Positions 33,447-42,790 of a DNA stretch of 64,000 bases are shown one piece after another; position 1 is the first letter of the stretch, and each line of letters opens with the position of its first letter. Both the position numbers and the translations under genes were made by a program. Under the pieces are notes generated by a model that searched no databases, was not told the origin of the DNA, and was given only the letters and a program-made list of their open reading frames with translations. The stretch lies in contig JAFYQJ010000006.1 in the NCBI GenBank assembly GCA_017547145.1, forward strand, positions 62,001-126,000, written 5' to 3'. This DNA is from Paludibacteraceae bacterium. GTDB taxonomy: Bacteria > Bacteroidota > Bacteroidia > Bacteroidales > Paludibacteraceae.

Positions 33447-34214
33447 TTATATTGATTTGTGATTGTGTTTGATGATACTTTCTGAAATTTTTTCGTAGAG
33501 TTGTTTGTATTCTTGATTGTCCTCTAAAAGTTGTAAATGTTTTTTCATAATACCGTAATCTTCACGCTTTGCAGGTCCTGTTTGAGCTTGAGTGGGAGGT
33601 AAAACTTGTATTTTTGAAAATGTTTCAGTAATCAAAGGTTTTAAAATTTCAAAAGGAATGTCTCCTAGAATTTTATCTGCTAAAACAAACATGTGGTTGA
33701 TAAAGTTGCAAGCAAAAACAGCCGATAGATGAATGCGTTGTCTTTCTTGTGAGTTGACTTCAAAAAACTTATTTGATAGATTTTTAGTTATATCAATTAA
33801 TATTTCCTTTACATATTTATTGTTTGCTTCTAATAAAAAAGGGACTTCTTGGATATTGATATTTTTGTTTTTAGAAAAAGTTTGCAAAGGATACAATACT
33901 CCATAATTATGTTGGAATTGAGTAAAAATATCTATAGAAACACTCCCTGCTGTATGTATATGGATGCCTTTTTTAAAGGGTATATGTTCAATTGTTAATG
34001 GCAATGCATCATCGGGTACAGTATAAAAATAAATATCGGCATTAGGCGTAATGTTTTTTATTTCGTTTGTGTATTCTGCATTTACATTATTAGCTAAGGT
34101 TTCAGCCGATGCTAGTGTCCTACTAAATACTTGAACAATATTATGCCCTATATTTTTAAGAGCTAATGCTAAATGTGTAGCAACGTTGCCTGCACCTATA
34201 AAAACGATATTCAT
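33447..34214 (-). CDS. Rossmann-like DUF2520 oxidoreductase-type protein
   Basis: A 255-residue protein with the NAD(P)-binding opening MNIVFIGAGNVATHLALALK, then SADTLANN-like residues, IYFYTVPDDALPLTIEHIPF, THTAGSVSI-like IHIHTAGSVSIDIF and the C-terminal helical DUF2520 domain (HLSAVFACNFINHMFVLADK, TGPAKREDYGIMKKHL). Family members are annotated as F420/NADP-dependent oxidoreductase-like proteins; the substrate is unknown. It overlaps the nitroreductase by 4 bases. Confidence 0.85.
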   Translation of the reverse strand: MNIVFIGAGNVATHLALALKNIGHNIVQVFSRTLASAETLANNVNAEYTNEIKNITPNADIYFYTVPDDALPLTIEHIPFKKGIHIHTAGSVSIDIFTQFQHNYGVLYPLQTFSKNKNINIQEVPFLLEANNKYVKEILIDITKNLSNKFFEVNSQERQRIHLSAVFACNFINHMFVLADKILGDIPFEILKPLITETFSKIQVLPPTQAQTGPAKREDYGIMKKHLQLLEDNQEYKQLYEKISESIIKHNHKSI

Positions 34215-34738
34215 TGGTGGAAATGTATTTTTTCGTATGCAAGTTTTTCTATGTCAAAAGGTTTCCTTTCTTCATCTTTGTATCCAATGGCTATAGCACT
34301 AAGTACATGTAAATGTGCAGGAATATTAAGGATGTTTTTTATGTATTGTTCTGCAGAAATAGTTTCGTCTTTTTCTCGATTGTAAATTTGTACCCAACAA
34401 CTACCAAGACCAAGATCGGCAGCTTCTAGTTGGATAATTATAGATGCAATAGAAGCATCTTCAAACCATACATCGCTTTTGTTTGGATCAGCAGTTACTA
34501 TTATAGCTAATGGTGCATTTTCTAAGAGTTTACTACCATGAGGTCGGCATTCTGCCATTTTCTCTAGAGTGTTTTTTTGTTGAACCACCCAAAATTCCCA
34601 TCCGTTAGTTCGTTTTGAGGCTGGTGACATTAGTGCAGCTTTAAGTATTAAATCTATTTTTTCGGGTTCAACGGGTTGTTGTAGAAATTTTCGAATACTA
34701 CGACGATTTTTTAAAAGTTCAAAAAAATGCTTTTCCAT
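34211..34738 (-). CDS. Nitroreductase-family protein
   Basis: A 175-residue FMN-dependent enzyme. The FMN-binding start FFELLKNRRSIRKFLQQP, then ALMSPASKRTNGWEFWVVQ, LLENAPLAIIVTAD and ASIASIIIQLEAADLGLGSCWVQI are typical of small nitroreductases that reduce quinones, nitro compounds or flavin-like substrates with NAD(P)H. The start at 34738 is set by family length and by a -7-like box at 34763-34770 (CATCTTTG, one mismatch). The overlap with the DUF2520 gene suggests an operon of two redox proteins. Confidence 0.87.
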   Translation of the reverse strand: MEKHFFELLKNRRSIRKFLQQPVEPEKIDLILKAALMSPASKRTNGWEFWVVQQKNTLEKMAECRPHGSKLLENAPLAIIVTADPNKSDVWFEDASIASIIIQLEAADLGLGSCWVQIYNREKDETISAEQYIKNILNIPAHLHVLSAIAIGYKDEERKPFDIEKLAYEKIHFHQ

Positions 34739-34762
34739 GTTTCTGTATGTTTTTTCTTTGTA

Positions 34763-34770
34763 CAAAGATG
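34763..34770 (-). promoter_or_regulatory. -7-like box for the nitroreductase gene
   Basis: CATCTTTG on the minus strand has one mismatch to TAnnTTTG and lies 24 nt from the ATG at 34738. It would make the longer start at 34765 untranscribed. Confidence 0.4.
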
Positions 34771-34856
34771 CAAAAAATATGTCAAATAACCGAAAATGTC
34801 ATTTTTTTCAAAATACGCGAGGTTGGGCTTTTCTGATATAATTCATAAAAATTAAG

Positions 34857-34864
34857 TACCTTTG
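34857..34864 (+). promoter_or_regulatory. Bacteroidetes -7 box for mtaB-tgt-lptG
   Basis: TACCTTTG followed by C matches TAnnTTTG, 32 nt before the mtaB ATG. Confidence 0.65.
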
Positions 34865-34896
34865 CAAAGTGTCTTTTTCATAATCGTGAAATTGAA

Positions 34897-36198
34897 ATGT
34901 TTGAAGATAAAAAAGTTGCATTTTATACATTAGGTTGCAAATTGAACTTTACGGAAACATCGTCAATTGTTGCAGAATTGTTGCAATTAGGTTTTCGTAA
35001 AGCTATGAAAGATGAAGTTGCTGATGTTTGCATTATAAATACATGCACGGTAACAGATAGTGCTGATAAAAAATGTCGACAAGCAATACATAAAATTGTT
35101 CGAAGAAATCCTGATGCATACATAATTGTTGTTGGTTGCTATGCCCAATTAAAGTCTAAAGAAATAAAAGCTATTGCGGGTGTAGATTTGGTATTGGGAG
35201 CAAACGATAAATTTAAAATACCATTTATCCTTCAAACAGAAGGTTTAGTGTCAGATGCTGTTATTTGTTCAGATACAAAATGTCTTACACCTTTTTATTC
35301 TTCAAGTTCGGCAGATGATCGTACTCGCCATTTTCTTAAGGTACAAGACGGATGTGATTATTTTTGTTCGTATTGTACTATACCATTTGCTCGAGGTCGT
35401 AGTCGGAATGGTAAGATATCAGATTTGGTAGAATCCGCTAATAAAATTGCTCAAGCAGGAGGGAAAGAAATTGTATTGACAGGTGTAAATATCGGTGATT
35501 TTGGAAAGTCGACAGGTGAAACTTTTTTTGATTTAATAAAAGCTTTGGATGAAGTTGAAGGAATTGAGCGATTTCGAATCTCATCAATAGAACCAAATTT
35601 GTTGACAGATGAAATTATAGACTTCGTGGCTGGATCAAAGCGTTTTGCACCGCATTTTCATATTCCATTGCAGTCGGGGAGCGATGCTGTTTTGAAGTTG
35701 ATGCGTCGCCGTTACGATACGGCATTATTTGCAAAAAAAATAGATAAAATAAAATCTATAATGCCAAATGCTTTTATTGGAGTTGATGTTATAGTTGGGA
35801 TGCGTGGTGAGACAAATGAATTTTTCGACGAAGCATATAATTTTATTAAAGGATTGAATGTTTCTCAATTACATGTTTTTTCTTATTCGGAAAGAGCTCA
35901 AACTCAGGCGTTAAAAATTGAACCTAAAGTTACTATGGAGGAGAAAAAGCTGCGTAGTAAATTGTTGCTTGAATTATCTAATGTGAAATTAAGGAATTTT
36001 TATAATGGGCAACTGAATTCTTCGCATTTAGTGATTTGGGAATCGACAAAGCATGCAAGCAATATGTGTGGTTTTACAGAAAATTACGTAAAAGTAGTTG
36101 CTCCGTATGATGCAAAAAAAATAAATTCTATTCAGCAAGTTTTATTGAATTCGTTAGATGAAACGGATGTGAAAGAGTTAAAAGTAAAAGTAAAATAA
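34897..36198 (+). CDS. mtaB: tRNA t6A37 methylthiotransferase
   Basis: A 433-residue radical-SAM methylthiotransferase that makes ms2t6A37 in tRNAs reading ANN codons. The UPF0004 cysteines are in LGCKLNF, NTCTVTD and GCYAQL. The radical SAM motif is CDYFCSYC, and IPFARGRSRNG distinguishes MtaB from MiaB (IVPYTRGRERSR). The TRAM-like C-terminus is short. It is followed after 1 base by tgt, another anticodon-loop modification gene, which suggests co-regulation. Confidence 0.93.
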   Translation: MFEDKKVAFYTLGCKLNFTETSSIVAELLQLGFRKAMKDEVADVCIINTCTVTDSADKKCRQAIHKIVRRNPDAYIIVVGCYAQLKSKEIKAIAGVDLVLGANDKFKIPFILQTEGLVSDAVICSDTKCLTPFYSSSSADDRTRHFLKVQDGCDYFCSYCTIPFARGRSRNGKISDLVESANKIAQAGGKEIVLTGVNIGDFGKSTGETFFDLIKALDEVEGIERFRISSIEPNLLTDEIIDFVAGSKRFAPHFHIPLQSGSDAVLKLMRRRYDTALFAKKIDKIKSIMPNAFIGVDVIVGMRGETNEFFDEAYNFIKGLNVSQLHVFSYSERAQTQALKIEPKVTMEEKKLRSKLLLELSNVKLRNFYNGQLNSSHLVIWESTKHASNMCGFTENYVKVVAPYDAKKINSIQQVLLNSLDETDVKELKVKVK

Positions 36199-36199
36199 T

Positions 36200-37330
36200 A
36201 TGAAATTTGAACTTCAAAAAACTGATATAAAAACAAATGCCCGTGCAGGTTTGATTATGACTGACCATGGTGTGATAGAAACTCCTATTTTTATGCCAGT
36301 TGGTACGTTGGGCTCGGTAAAGGCTGTTCATCAGCACGAACTTTCCGATGATATCAAAGCACAAATCATTTTAGGGAATACATATCATTTGTATTTACGT
36401 CCGGGTATTGATGTTATTGAAAAAGCTGGTGGTTTGCACAAATTTAATGGGTGGACTCGTCCTATGCTTACGGATAGTGGAGGATTTCAAGTATTTTCTT
36501 TGTCAAATACTAGAAAGTTAACCGAAGAAGGAGCAATTTTTCGTTCGCATATAGATGGTAGCAAACATATTTTTACACCAGAGCGAGTAATGGATATTGA
36601 GCGAACAATTGGTGCTGATATTATGATGGCTTTTGATGAATGTCCTCCAGGCGATTCTGATTATAATTATGCAAAAAAATCGTTGGCATTGACGCATCGT
36701 TGGTTAGATCGTTGTATTACTCGATTTAATGAAACAGAACCAAAATATGGTTATTCACAATCGTTGTTCCCTATAGTTCAAGGTTGTATATACCCTGATT
36801 TGCGTAAGCAATCGGCCGAATTTGTGGCATCAAAAAATGCCGATGGAAATGCTATTGGCGGTTTGGCTGTAGGTGAACCAGTAGATAAAATGTATGAAAT
36901 GATCGAATTGGTAAACGAAATATTACCTAAAGATAAGCCGCGTTATTTGATGGGAGTTGGTACTCCTATAAATATATTGGAAGGAATAGAACGCGGTGTG
37001 GATATGTTCGATTGTGTTATGCCAACTAGAAATGGTCGTAATGGAATGATTTTTACCTCGGAAGGCATTATAAATATGCGTAACGAAAAATGGAAGAATG
37101 ATTTTTCTCCATTAGATCCAAATGGTACGTCTTACGTTGATACATTTTATTCTAAAGCATACGTAAGACATTTGATTGTAAGTAAAGAATTGCTTGGAAT
37201 GCAAATACTTTCAATACACAATTTGGCATTTTATATTTGGTTGGTAAAAGAAGCAAGAAGTCATATTTTTGCTGGAGATTTTTCTTCTTGGAAATCAAAA
37301 ATGGTTGAAAAACTTGCTCGTAGATTATAG
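36200..37330 (+). CDS. tgt: Queuine tRNA-ribosyltransferase (zinc cysteines replaced)
   Basis: A 376-residue TIM-barrel transglycosylase that swaps guanine 34 for the queuosine precursor in GUN-anticodon tRNAs. Substrate motifs LTDSGGFQVFSLS, VGEPVDKMYEM and the nucleophile Asp in FDCVMPTRNGRNG are intact. The usual zinc site C-x-C-x2-C after PLDP is not: the sequence is PLDPNGTSYVDTFYSKAY (about 302-318), with Gly, Ser and Asp where Cys is expected; the His in SIHNL (about 340) remains. I believe other Bacteroidota share this, but could not check. Otherwise full length, so probably active. Confidence 0.93.
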   Translation: MKFELQKTDIKTNARAGLIMTDHGVIETPIFMPVGTLGSVKAVHQHELSDDIKAQIILGNTYHLYLRPGIDVIEKAGGLHKFNGWTRPMLTDSGGFQVFSLSNTRKLTEEGAIFRSHIDGSKHIFTPERVMDIERTIGADIMMAFDECPPGDSDYNYAKKSLALTHRWLDRCITRFNETEPKYGYSQSLFPIVQGCIYPDLRKQSAEFVASKNADGNAIGGLAVGEPVDKMYEMIELVNEILPKDKPRYLMGVGTPINILEGIERGVDMFDCVMPTRNGRNGMIFTSEGIINMRNEKWKNDFSPLDPNGTSYVDTFYSKAYVRHLIVSKELLGMQILSIHNLAFYIWLVKEARSHIFAGDFSSWKSKMVEKLARRL

Positions 37331-37333
37331 AAA

Positions 37334-38410
37334 ATGTTGAAAAAGATAGATTGGTACATAATAAAAAAATTTATAGGAACGTATCTGCTTTCTATAGTAT
37401 TGATTATCAGTATAGCTGTAGTAATTGACGTTACCGAAAAATTAGATAATTTTTTTGAATCAAACGCTCCATTAAAAGCAATTATATTTGATTATTATTT
37501 GAATTTCATCCCTTATTATGCCAATATTTTTACACCGTTGTTTACATTTATTTCGGTAATATTTTTCACTTCAAAAATGGCGTCAAATTCTGAAATAATT
37601 GCAATTCTTGCAAGTGGAATCCGTTTCCGTCGAATGCTAGTTCCATATTTTATTTCTGCAGGCTTGATTGCTTTAGTGTCGTTTGTTTTAACAGGATTTG
37701 TGATTCCTCCCGCTAATAAAATTCGTCTAGATTTTGAGGATAAGTATATTGCAAAATTTACTTCATCAGTTGCTCGTAATGTACAATTAGAAGTGGAAAA
37801 AGGAATAATTGTTCATATCGATAGGTTTGAAGAAAAAACAAACAAAGGGTATCGTTTTTCGATGGAAAAATTTGAGGGGAAACACTTGATGTCTCGTTTG
37901 GTGGCTTCGTCTGTAACGTGGGATTCTGCTTATAATTGGACAATAAATGAATATTTAAAACGCGATTTTGATGGTCTGTATGAAACGATTACAAGGGGGG
38001 AAAGAGTTGATACGATTATAAAAATGATACCATCCGATTTTTTTATTACCTCAAAGCAAAGTCCCGAGATGAATAATGTTGTACTTAAGAATTATATCAA
38101 ACAACAAGAGGCTAGAGGTGCTGCTAATTTGCAGGCTTTTAAAGATGAATATTATCGTCGATTCTCTTATCCGTTGGCTGCTTTTATATTGACTTTGATA
38201 GGTGTATCTTTAGCGTCACGAAAAGTGAAGGGGGGAATGGGGTTGCATTTAGGAGTAGGAATTGCCTTGAGTGCCATTTATATATTATTCTCAACAATAT
38301 CATCAACGTTTGCTGTCAGTGGACAAGTGCCACCAATGTTAGCAGTTTGGCTACCGAATATTGTTTTTAGTGCGATAGGTTTAATTTTGTATCAAACAGC
38401 ACCAAAATAA
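37334..38410 (+). CDS. LptF/LptG-family permease
   Basis: A 358-residue inner-membrane protein of the YjgP/YjgQ family. Hydrophobic segments lie near 15-32, 55-75, 98-120 and three at the C-terminus (PLAAFILTLIGVSLASRK, GLHLGVGIALSAIYILF, VWLPNIVFSAIGLILY), around a periplasmic beta-jellyroll. It would form the ABC permease pair that lifts LPS or lipooligosaccharide toward the outer membrane with LptB. Bacteroidota genomes encode LptF and LptG apart, so which of the two this is cannot be told. It is the last gene of the mtaB-tgt run and abuts the convergent glycosyltransferase. Confidence 0.88.
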   Translation: MLKKIDWYIIKKFIGTYLLSIVLIISIAVVIDVTEKLDNFFESNAPLKAIIFDYYLNFIPYYANIFTPLFTFISVIFFTSKMASNSEIIAILASGIRFRRMLVPYFISAGLIALVSFVLTGFVIPPANKIRLDFEDKYIAKFTSSVARNVQLEVEKGIIVHIDRFEEKTNKGYRFSMEKFEGKHLMSRLVASSVTWDSAYNWTINEYLKRDFDGLYETITRGERVDTIIKMIPSDFFITSKQSPEMNNVVLKNYIKQQEARGAANLQAFKDEYYRRFSYPLAAFILTLIGVSLASRKVKGGMGLHLGVGIALSAIYILFSTISSTFAVSGQVPPMLAVWLPNIVFSAIGLILYQTAPK

Positions 38411-39574
38411 TTATTTCCACTTGTAGATGTGGTTTTTCTTGTGAAAAATCTTATTGTGAATCAATAGTGTTAAATTGATAAGTGGAATTATAATATCAAA
38501 TATAGGTATGAGTAAATAAAATTGACGTTCATTTAGTGCTTTTGCCGATGAATTGATAATAAAAAATTGTGTGGCATAGCGGATTAAGAACATTGCTAGA
38601 GCAATCAAACAGAGAATGTCTCTTGTACAAAAACATAGTAATGTAAAAATATAAAAAAGTCCTCTTGATGTAACTTCAAAACCAATTCTCTTTAACGTAT
38701 CTTTTTTGTAACAATAGGATGTGGAAAGATGACGTGCTCGTTGTATAATCCATTGTTTAAAGGTCTCTTTGGGTATTGACGAAGTTTTGCATTGATGGGA
38801 TATTTCTACTTTTGTGTTGTGTGCATTTGCAACTTCGCTTACAAATAAATCATCATCACCAGATTGTAAATGTAGCATTCCTGCAAAACCTTTGTGATTG
38901 AAAAAAGAGCTTTTACGGTAGGCTAAATTTCTCCCAACGCCCATATAAGGATGTCCTTTTAATGCGAATCCCATATATTGCATACATATAAACAAGGTGT
39001 CGTATGATATGAGTTTACTTAAAAATGTGTTTTTTGTAAAATAACTACCATATCCAAGAACAATCTCTGTTTCGTTATCAAAATTTTTTGCCATGGATTG
39101 AATCCAATATTTGCTATCTGCTTGGCAATCGGCATCTGTAAAAAGCAGAAATTCATTTTTTGAAGCCTTGATACCAACAGTTATTGCTAATTTTTTCCGA
39201 CTGATAACTTCTGCAGTTTCAGGTATAAATGTCTCTTTTAAGTTAGGATATTTTTCTTTCAAAAGGGCGATTTCGGTTTGCATTTCAACATTTTCGCCAT
39301 CGTTGACAATAATAACCTCAAAGTCAGGGTAATCTTGTTCTAGAATGCTAGGTAGAAACTTTTTTATATTTTCAGCTTCGTTTTTTGCACAAATAATAAC
39401 TGAAACTGGAGGAAGTGATACATTGTTGTTGTGTTGATTGTCTTTTTTATGATTTTTTTTTGCTACTTCGAAATAGTAAAAAATGTAATAATAAAGTTGT
39501 ATACAAAACATCAAAAAAGAAAAGCCCAATAATAAATATATCGGCTTTATTAAGATAAGTGATAAAATAGACAT
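38411..39574 (-). CDS. Membrane-bound family 2 glycosyltransferase
   Basis: A 387-residue GT2 enzyme. An N-terminal membrane helix (IYLLLGFSFLMFCIQLYYYI) precedes the GT-A domain: PPVSVIICAKNEAENIKKF, VIIVNDGE, FTDADCQADSKYW (DxD), GRNLAYRKSSFF and the acceptor-site QSGDDDLFV with QRARHLSTSY. Hydrophobic segments fill the C-terminus. It adds sugar to a lipid-linked or polymer acceptor; the donor is unknown. Its start overlaps the last base of lysA, and its end directly abuts the permease gene. Confidence 0.85.
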   Translation of the reverse strand: MSILSLILIKPIYLLLGFSFLMFCIQLYYYIFYYFEVAKKNHKKDNQHNNNVSLPPVSVIICAKNEAENIKKFLPSILEQDYPDFEVIIVNDGENVEMQTEIALLKEKYPNLKETFIPETAEVISRKKLAITVGIKASKNEFLLFTDADCQADSKYWIQSMAKNFDNETEIVLGYGSYFTKNTFLSKLISYDTLFICMQYMGFALKGHPYMGVGRNLAYRKSSFFNHKGFAGMLHLQSGDDDLFVSEVANAHNTKVEISHQCKTSSIPKETFKQWIIQRARHLSTSYCYKKDTLKRIGFEVTSRGLFYIFTLLCFCTRDILCLIALAMFLIRYATQFFIINSSAKALNERQFYLLIPIFDIIIPLINLTLLIHNKIFHKKNHIYKWK

Positions 39575-40722
39575 TAGAAGAAGAATGATTTTGGAAGTTC
39601 TCTTAAATTGTATTTAGAAGCCATAATTTCGCCATATGCACCAGCCGAGCGTATCGCAAGTAAATCTCCCCGTTTTGTTTTGTTTAGGGAGTAGTCTTTT
39701 GCAAAAGTATCGCTTGATTCACAAATAGGACCAACTATATCGTAAATTTCGAAATCTTCGTTTGATGAGATGTTCTCGATATGATGATAGGCTTTATAAA
39801 GTGCAGGTCTTATTAAATCAGTCATTCCTGCGTCAACTATGGCAAAGCGTTTGGTTGTTCCTTCTTTTATATAAAGTACTTTTGTAATAAGACTTCCACA
39901 AGGAGCAACTATGGAACGTCCTAATTCAAAGTGTAACGTTTGATTTTTTTCGAGGTTTAAGTAATCGTGGAAAACTTTAAAATAAGTTTCAAAATCAGCC
40001 ATAGGGATGTGGTTTGGGTGTTGGTAATTAATACCTAATCCGCCTCCAACATTTATATGTTGTAATGTAATACCAACATTTTTTAGTTCCGATTGTATCT
40101 CATTAATTTTTATACATAAATCTTGAAAAGGAGACATGTCGGTGATTTGAGAACCTATGTGAAAATGTAACCCAATGAGAGAAACGTTTTTTAGTTTTGA
40201 GAAAAGCAGAATTGTCTCTTGTAACTTTTCTAGATTAATTCCAAATTTATTTTCGTTTAATCCAGTAGTGATATACGAATGGGTATGTGCATCAATATTT
40301 GGATTAACTCGTAATGCAACTTTTGCCGTTTTGTTTAAGTTGTTAGCTATTTGATTGATAACTTCTAATTCGACAGCAGATTCAACATTGAAGCAAAAAA
40401 TATCGGATTTGAGTGCCGTCTCAATTTCCCAATCAGCCTTACCTACCCCAGCAAAAACAATCTCATTGTTGTTAAATCCTGCATTTAGTGCTGCGTTTAT
40501 TTCACCACCGCTTACGCAATCTGCTCCAAATCCTTCATTTTGAATTATCTTTAAAATTTGTTCGTTTGCATTCGCTTTAATAGCGTAATGAACCTTATAG
40601 TTGTATTTACTTGATTCTTTTTTGATGCAAGTGAGGGTGTTTTTGAGCAATTCCGTATCGTAGTAGTAAAACGGAGTTGGTAGGTTTTCAAAATGTTGTG
40701 TTGGGAAGTTGCCTTTAATCAT
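39574..40722 (-). CDS. lysA: Diaminopimelate decarboxylase
   Basis: A 382-residue PLP enzyme that makes L-lysine from meso-diaminopimelate. The PLP lysine is in VHYAIKANANEQIL. HFHIGSQITD, INVGGGLGINYQ, ELGRSIVAPCG and GPICESSDTFAKD (active-site Cys from the partner subunit) identify DapDC rather than ornithine or carboxynorspermidine decarboxylase. It lies 5 bases after lysC, giving a two-gene lysine unit followed by a glycosyltransferase. Confidence 0.93.
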   Translation of the reverse strand: MIKGNFPTQHFENLPTPFYYYDTELLKNTLTCIKKESSKYNYKVHYAIKANANEQILKIIQNEGFGADCVSGGEINAALNAGFNNNEIVFAGVGKADWEIETALKSDIFCFNVESAVELEVINQIANNLNKTAKVALRVNPNIDAHTHSYITTGLNENKFGINLEKLQETILLFSKLKNVSLIGLHFHIGSQITDMSPFQDLCIKINEIQSELKNVGITLQHINVGGGLGINYQHPNHIPMADFETYFKVFHDYLNLEKNQTLHFELGRSIVAPCGSLITKVLYIKEGTTKRFAIVDAGMTDLIRPALYKAYHHIENISSNEDFEIYDIVGPICESSDTFAKDYSLNKTKRGDLLAIRSAGAYGEIMASKYNLRELPKSFFF

Positions 40723-40727
40723 ACTTT

Positions 40728-42047
40728 TTAATTAAAAAGTTTTTCGCTCAAAGTATTTAATGCTTTTACTTTGTCTTCTTTTTGTATCAACATTGAAATG
40801 TTGTAGTTACTTCCGCCGTATGATACCATTCGGATTGGAATATTGGACATTGCGTTTAAAACTTTAGCTTGGAATCCTACGTTAGTGTAAGTCAAATCGC
40901 CTACAACGCAAATAATTACCATGTCGCTATCAACAGTTACAGTTCCAAATTTCTTTAAATCATTGACAATTTCTGTCAAATGCTTTGTGTTATCAATAGT
41001 AAGTGAGACACCAACTTCAGATGTAGTAATCATATCTATTGAAGTTTGGTAGTTTTCGAAAATTTCAAAAATTTTGCGTAAAAAACCGTAAGCAAGTAAC
41101 ATTCTTCCTGATTTGATTTTTATAGCAGTAATTCCATCTTTTGCAGCAACAGCTTCTATTACATTTTCCTTTGCTTTGTTAGAAATAAGTGTCCCATTTG
41201 CTTTGGGTTCTAGTGTGTTAAGCAAACGTACTGGAATATTTGCAAGTTTAGCAGGAAGGATACAAGTTGGATGAAGTATTTTTGCTCCGAAATATGCTAA
41301 CTCAGCAGCTTCTTCAAAATGTAAAAATGGTATTGGTCGTGTGTTTTTTACAAAACGTGGATCGTTATTATGCATACCATCAATATCCGTCCAAATTTGG
41401 ATCTCTTCTGCTTTGACCGCAGCTCCTAGTAAGGATGCTGTATAGTCGCTACCACCTCGTTGTAGGTTGTCTATTTCTCCATAGAAATTACGACAAATAT
41501 ATCCTTGTGTTATATAAATATCAGCATTTGGTTGTTTCTCAATTTGTTTGTTTAATTCTTCTTGAATAAATTGAGTGTCAGGTTCTCCATTTTTATCTGT
41601 TTTAACAAATTCTAATGCTGGTAATAGTACGGACTTTTTACCAATTTCGTTTAAATAATTGTTAAATAAATTTGTGGAAATTAATTCACCTTGTGCAAGA
41701 ATGATTTTTTCTTCGAAAAGAGTAAATGTATCGCTAAGGCTTGTAAAAGAACGTAAAAAATCAAAGAATGTTTGAATTGTTTCAACGCCTTTCTTTTTGT
41801 ATTCATTAGAAGAATATAGTTCGTCGATTACAGGATAATATGAATTTTCAAGTCGATTGATAATCTCCATTGCTCCCGTAGGGTTTTTTTTGTATAAGTA
41901 GTCGGCAATTTCAACCAACTGATTAGTAGTTCCAGACATGGCTGAAAGAACTACAAGGTTATTTTTACCTTCACATACGATTTTTGCGACCTCTTTCATT
42001 CTGCTGGCCGAACCTACTGATGTACCTCCAAATTTTAAAACTTTCAT
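40728..42047 (-). CDS. lysC: Aspartate kinase (monofunctional)
   Basis: A 439-residue kinase for the first step of the aspartate family pathway. The catalytic domain starts MKVLKFGGTSVGSASRMKEV and contains LQRGGSDYTASLLGAAV and WTDIDGMHNNDPR. Two ACT domains follow (GITAIKIKSGRMLLAYGFLR; VIICVVGDLTYTNVGFQAKV), which usually bind lysine or threonine. There is no homoserine dehydrogenase fusion. An in-frame ATG at 42155 would overlap the gene upstream and precede the promoter; 42047 is right. Confidence 0.93.
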   Translation of the reverse strand: MKVLKFGGTSVGSASRMKEVAKIVCEGKNNLVVLSAMSGTTNQLVEIADYLYKKNPTGAMEIINRLENSYYPVIDELYSSNEYKKKGVETIQTFFDFLRSFTSLSDTFTLFEEKIILAQGELISTNLFNNYLNEIGKKSVLLPALEFVKTDKNGEPDTQFIQEELNKQIEKQPNADIYITQGYICRNFYGEIDNLQRGGSDYTASLLGAAVKAEEIQIWTDIDGMHNNDPRFVKNTRPIPFLHFEEAAELAYFGAKILHPTCILPAKLANIPVRLLNTLEPKANGTLISNKAKENVIEAVAAKDGITAIKIKSGRMLLAYGFLRKIFEIFENYQTSIDMITTSEVGVSLTIDNTKHLTEIVNDLKKFGTVTVDSDMVIICVVGDLTYTNVGFQAKVLNAMSNIPIRMVSYGGSNYNISMLIQKEDKVKALNTLSEKLFN

Positions 42048-42079
42048 AGTGGTTAAATGTTTGTGTGAAAAACAGACTG

Positions 42080-42087
42080 CAAAATTA
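42080..42087 (-). promoter_or_regulatory. Bacteroidetes -7 box for lysC-lysA
   Basis: TAATTTTG followed by C on the minus strand matches TAnnTTTG, 32 nt before the ATG at 42047. Confidence 0.6.
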
Positions 42088-42130
42088 AAATTTATTATAG
42101 ATAAAAATGTGTTGTTGGTGAATGTAATTG

Positions 42131-42655
42131 TTATTTTTTTGATTCTTCGTACCAACTAGCATACATAGAGTAGTTGTGAGCAATTTTTTGATTGATTTCT
42201 TGTGCTTGTTCAGGTGCTACTTTTTTTACAAATTTAGCAGGAACGCCAGCCCATATTGTGTTAGGCTCGATAATAGTATTACTCAAAACCAAAGCTCCTG
42301 CTGCAACAATAGCTCCTTCGCCAACCACTACATTATCTAAAACTGTTGCTCCCATACCAATGAGGGCGTAGTTTTCTATTTTAGCTCCGTGAATAGTTAC
42401 GTTATGGCCAACTGAAACGTAATCTCCAATCTCAATGGTTGATTTGTTATATAATGTGTGCAGAACAGCTCCGTCTTGAATGTTTACATTGTTTCCTATA
42501 CGTATAGAATTTACATCTCCACGTAAAACGGTGTTAAACCAAATACTACAATTGTTGCCGATGATAGTGTCTCCAATAATAGTTGCATTTTCGGCAATAA
42601 AACAATTTTCTCCGATTTTAGGAGTAAATCCTCTAACTTCTTTTATTAGTCCCAT
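42131..42655 (-). CDS. Gamma-carbonic-anhydrase-type left-handed beta-helix protein
   Basis: A 174-residue hexapeptide-repeat protein. Repeats such as AENATIIGDTIIGNNCSIW, VNIQDGAVLHTLYNKS and VGHNVTIHGAKIENYALIGM build a left-handed beta-helix. The three metal-binding histidines appear in VLHT, VGHNVTIHG. Family members are gamma carbonic anhydrases or paaY-like transferases; no substrate is certain. It is divergent from acpP and precedes lysC. Confidence 0.87.
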   Translation of the reverse strand: MGLIKEVRGFTPKIGENCFIAENATIIGDTIIGNNCSIWFNTVLRGDVNSIRIGNNVNIQDGAVLHTLYNKSTIEIGDYVSVGHNVTIHGAKIENYALIGMGATVLDNVVVGEGAIVAAGALVLSNTIIEPNTIWAGVPAKFVKKVAPEQAQEINQKIAHNYSMYASWYEESKK

Positions 42656-42736
42656 ATTTTACTGTAAAATTTGCTCAATAATTTGGCGTTTGTGCAAAAA
42701 AACTTGAAAAGATTTGTTTGGAAATGAAAAAATCGT

Positions 42737-42744
42737 TTCCTTTG
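42737..42744 (+). promoter_or_regulatory. -7-like box for acpP-fabF-rnc
   Basis: TTCCTTTG followed by C differs from TAnnTTTG at one base (T for A). It lies 46 nt before the acpP ATG. Confidence 0.4.
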
Positions 42745-42790
42745 CAACGCAAAAATAAAAAACAAATTTCATTTATTAAAATTAAAAGTT

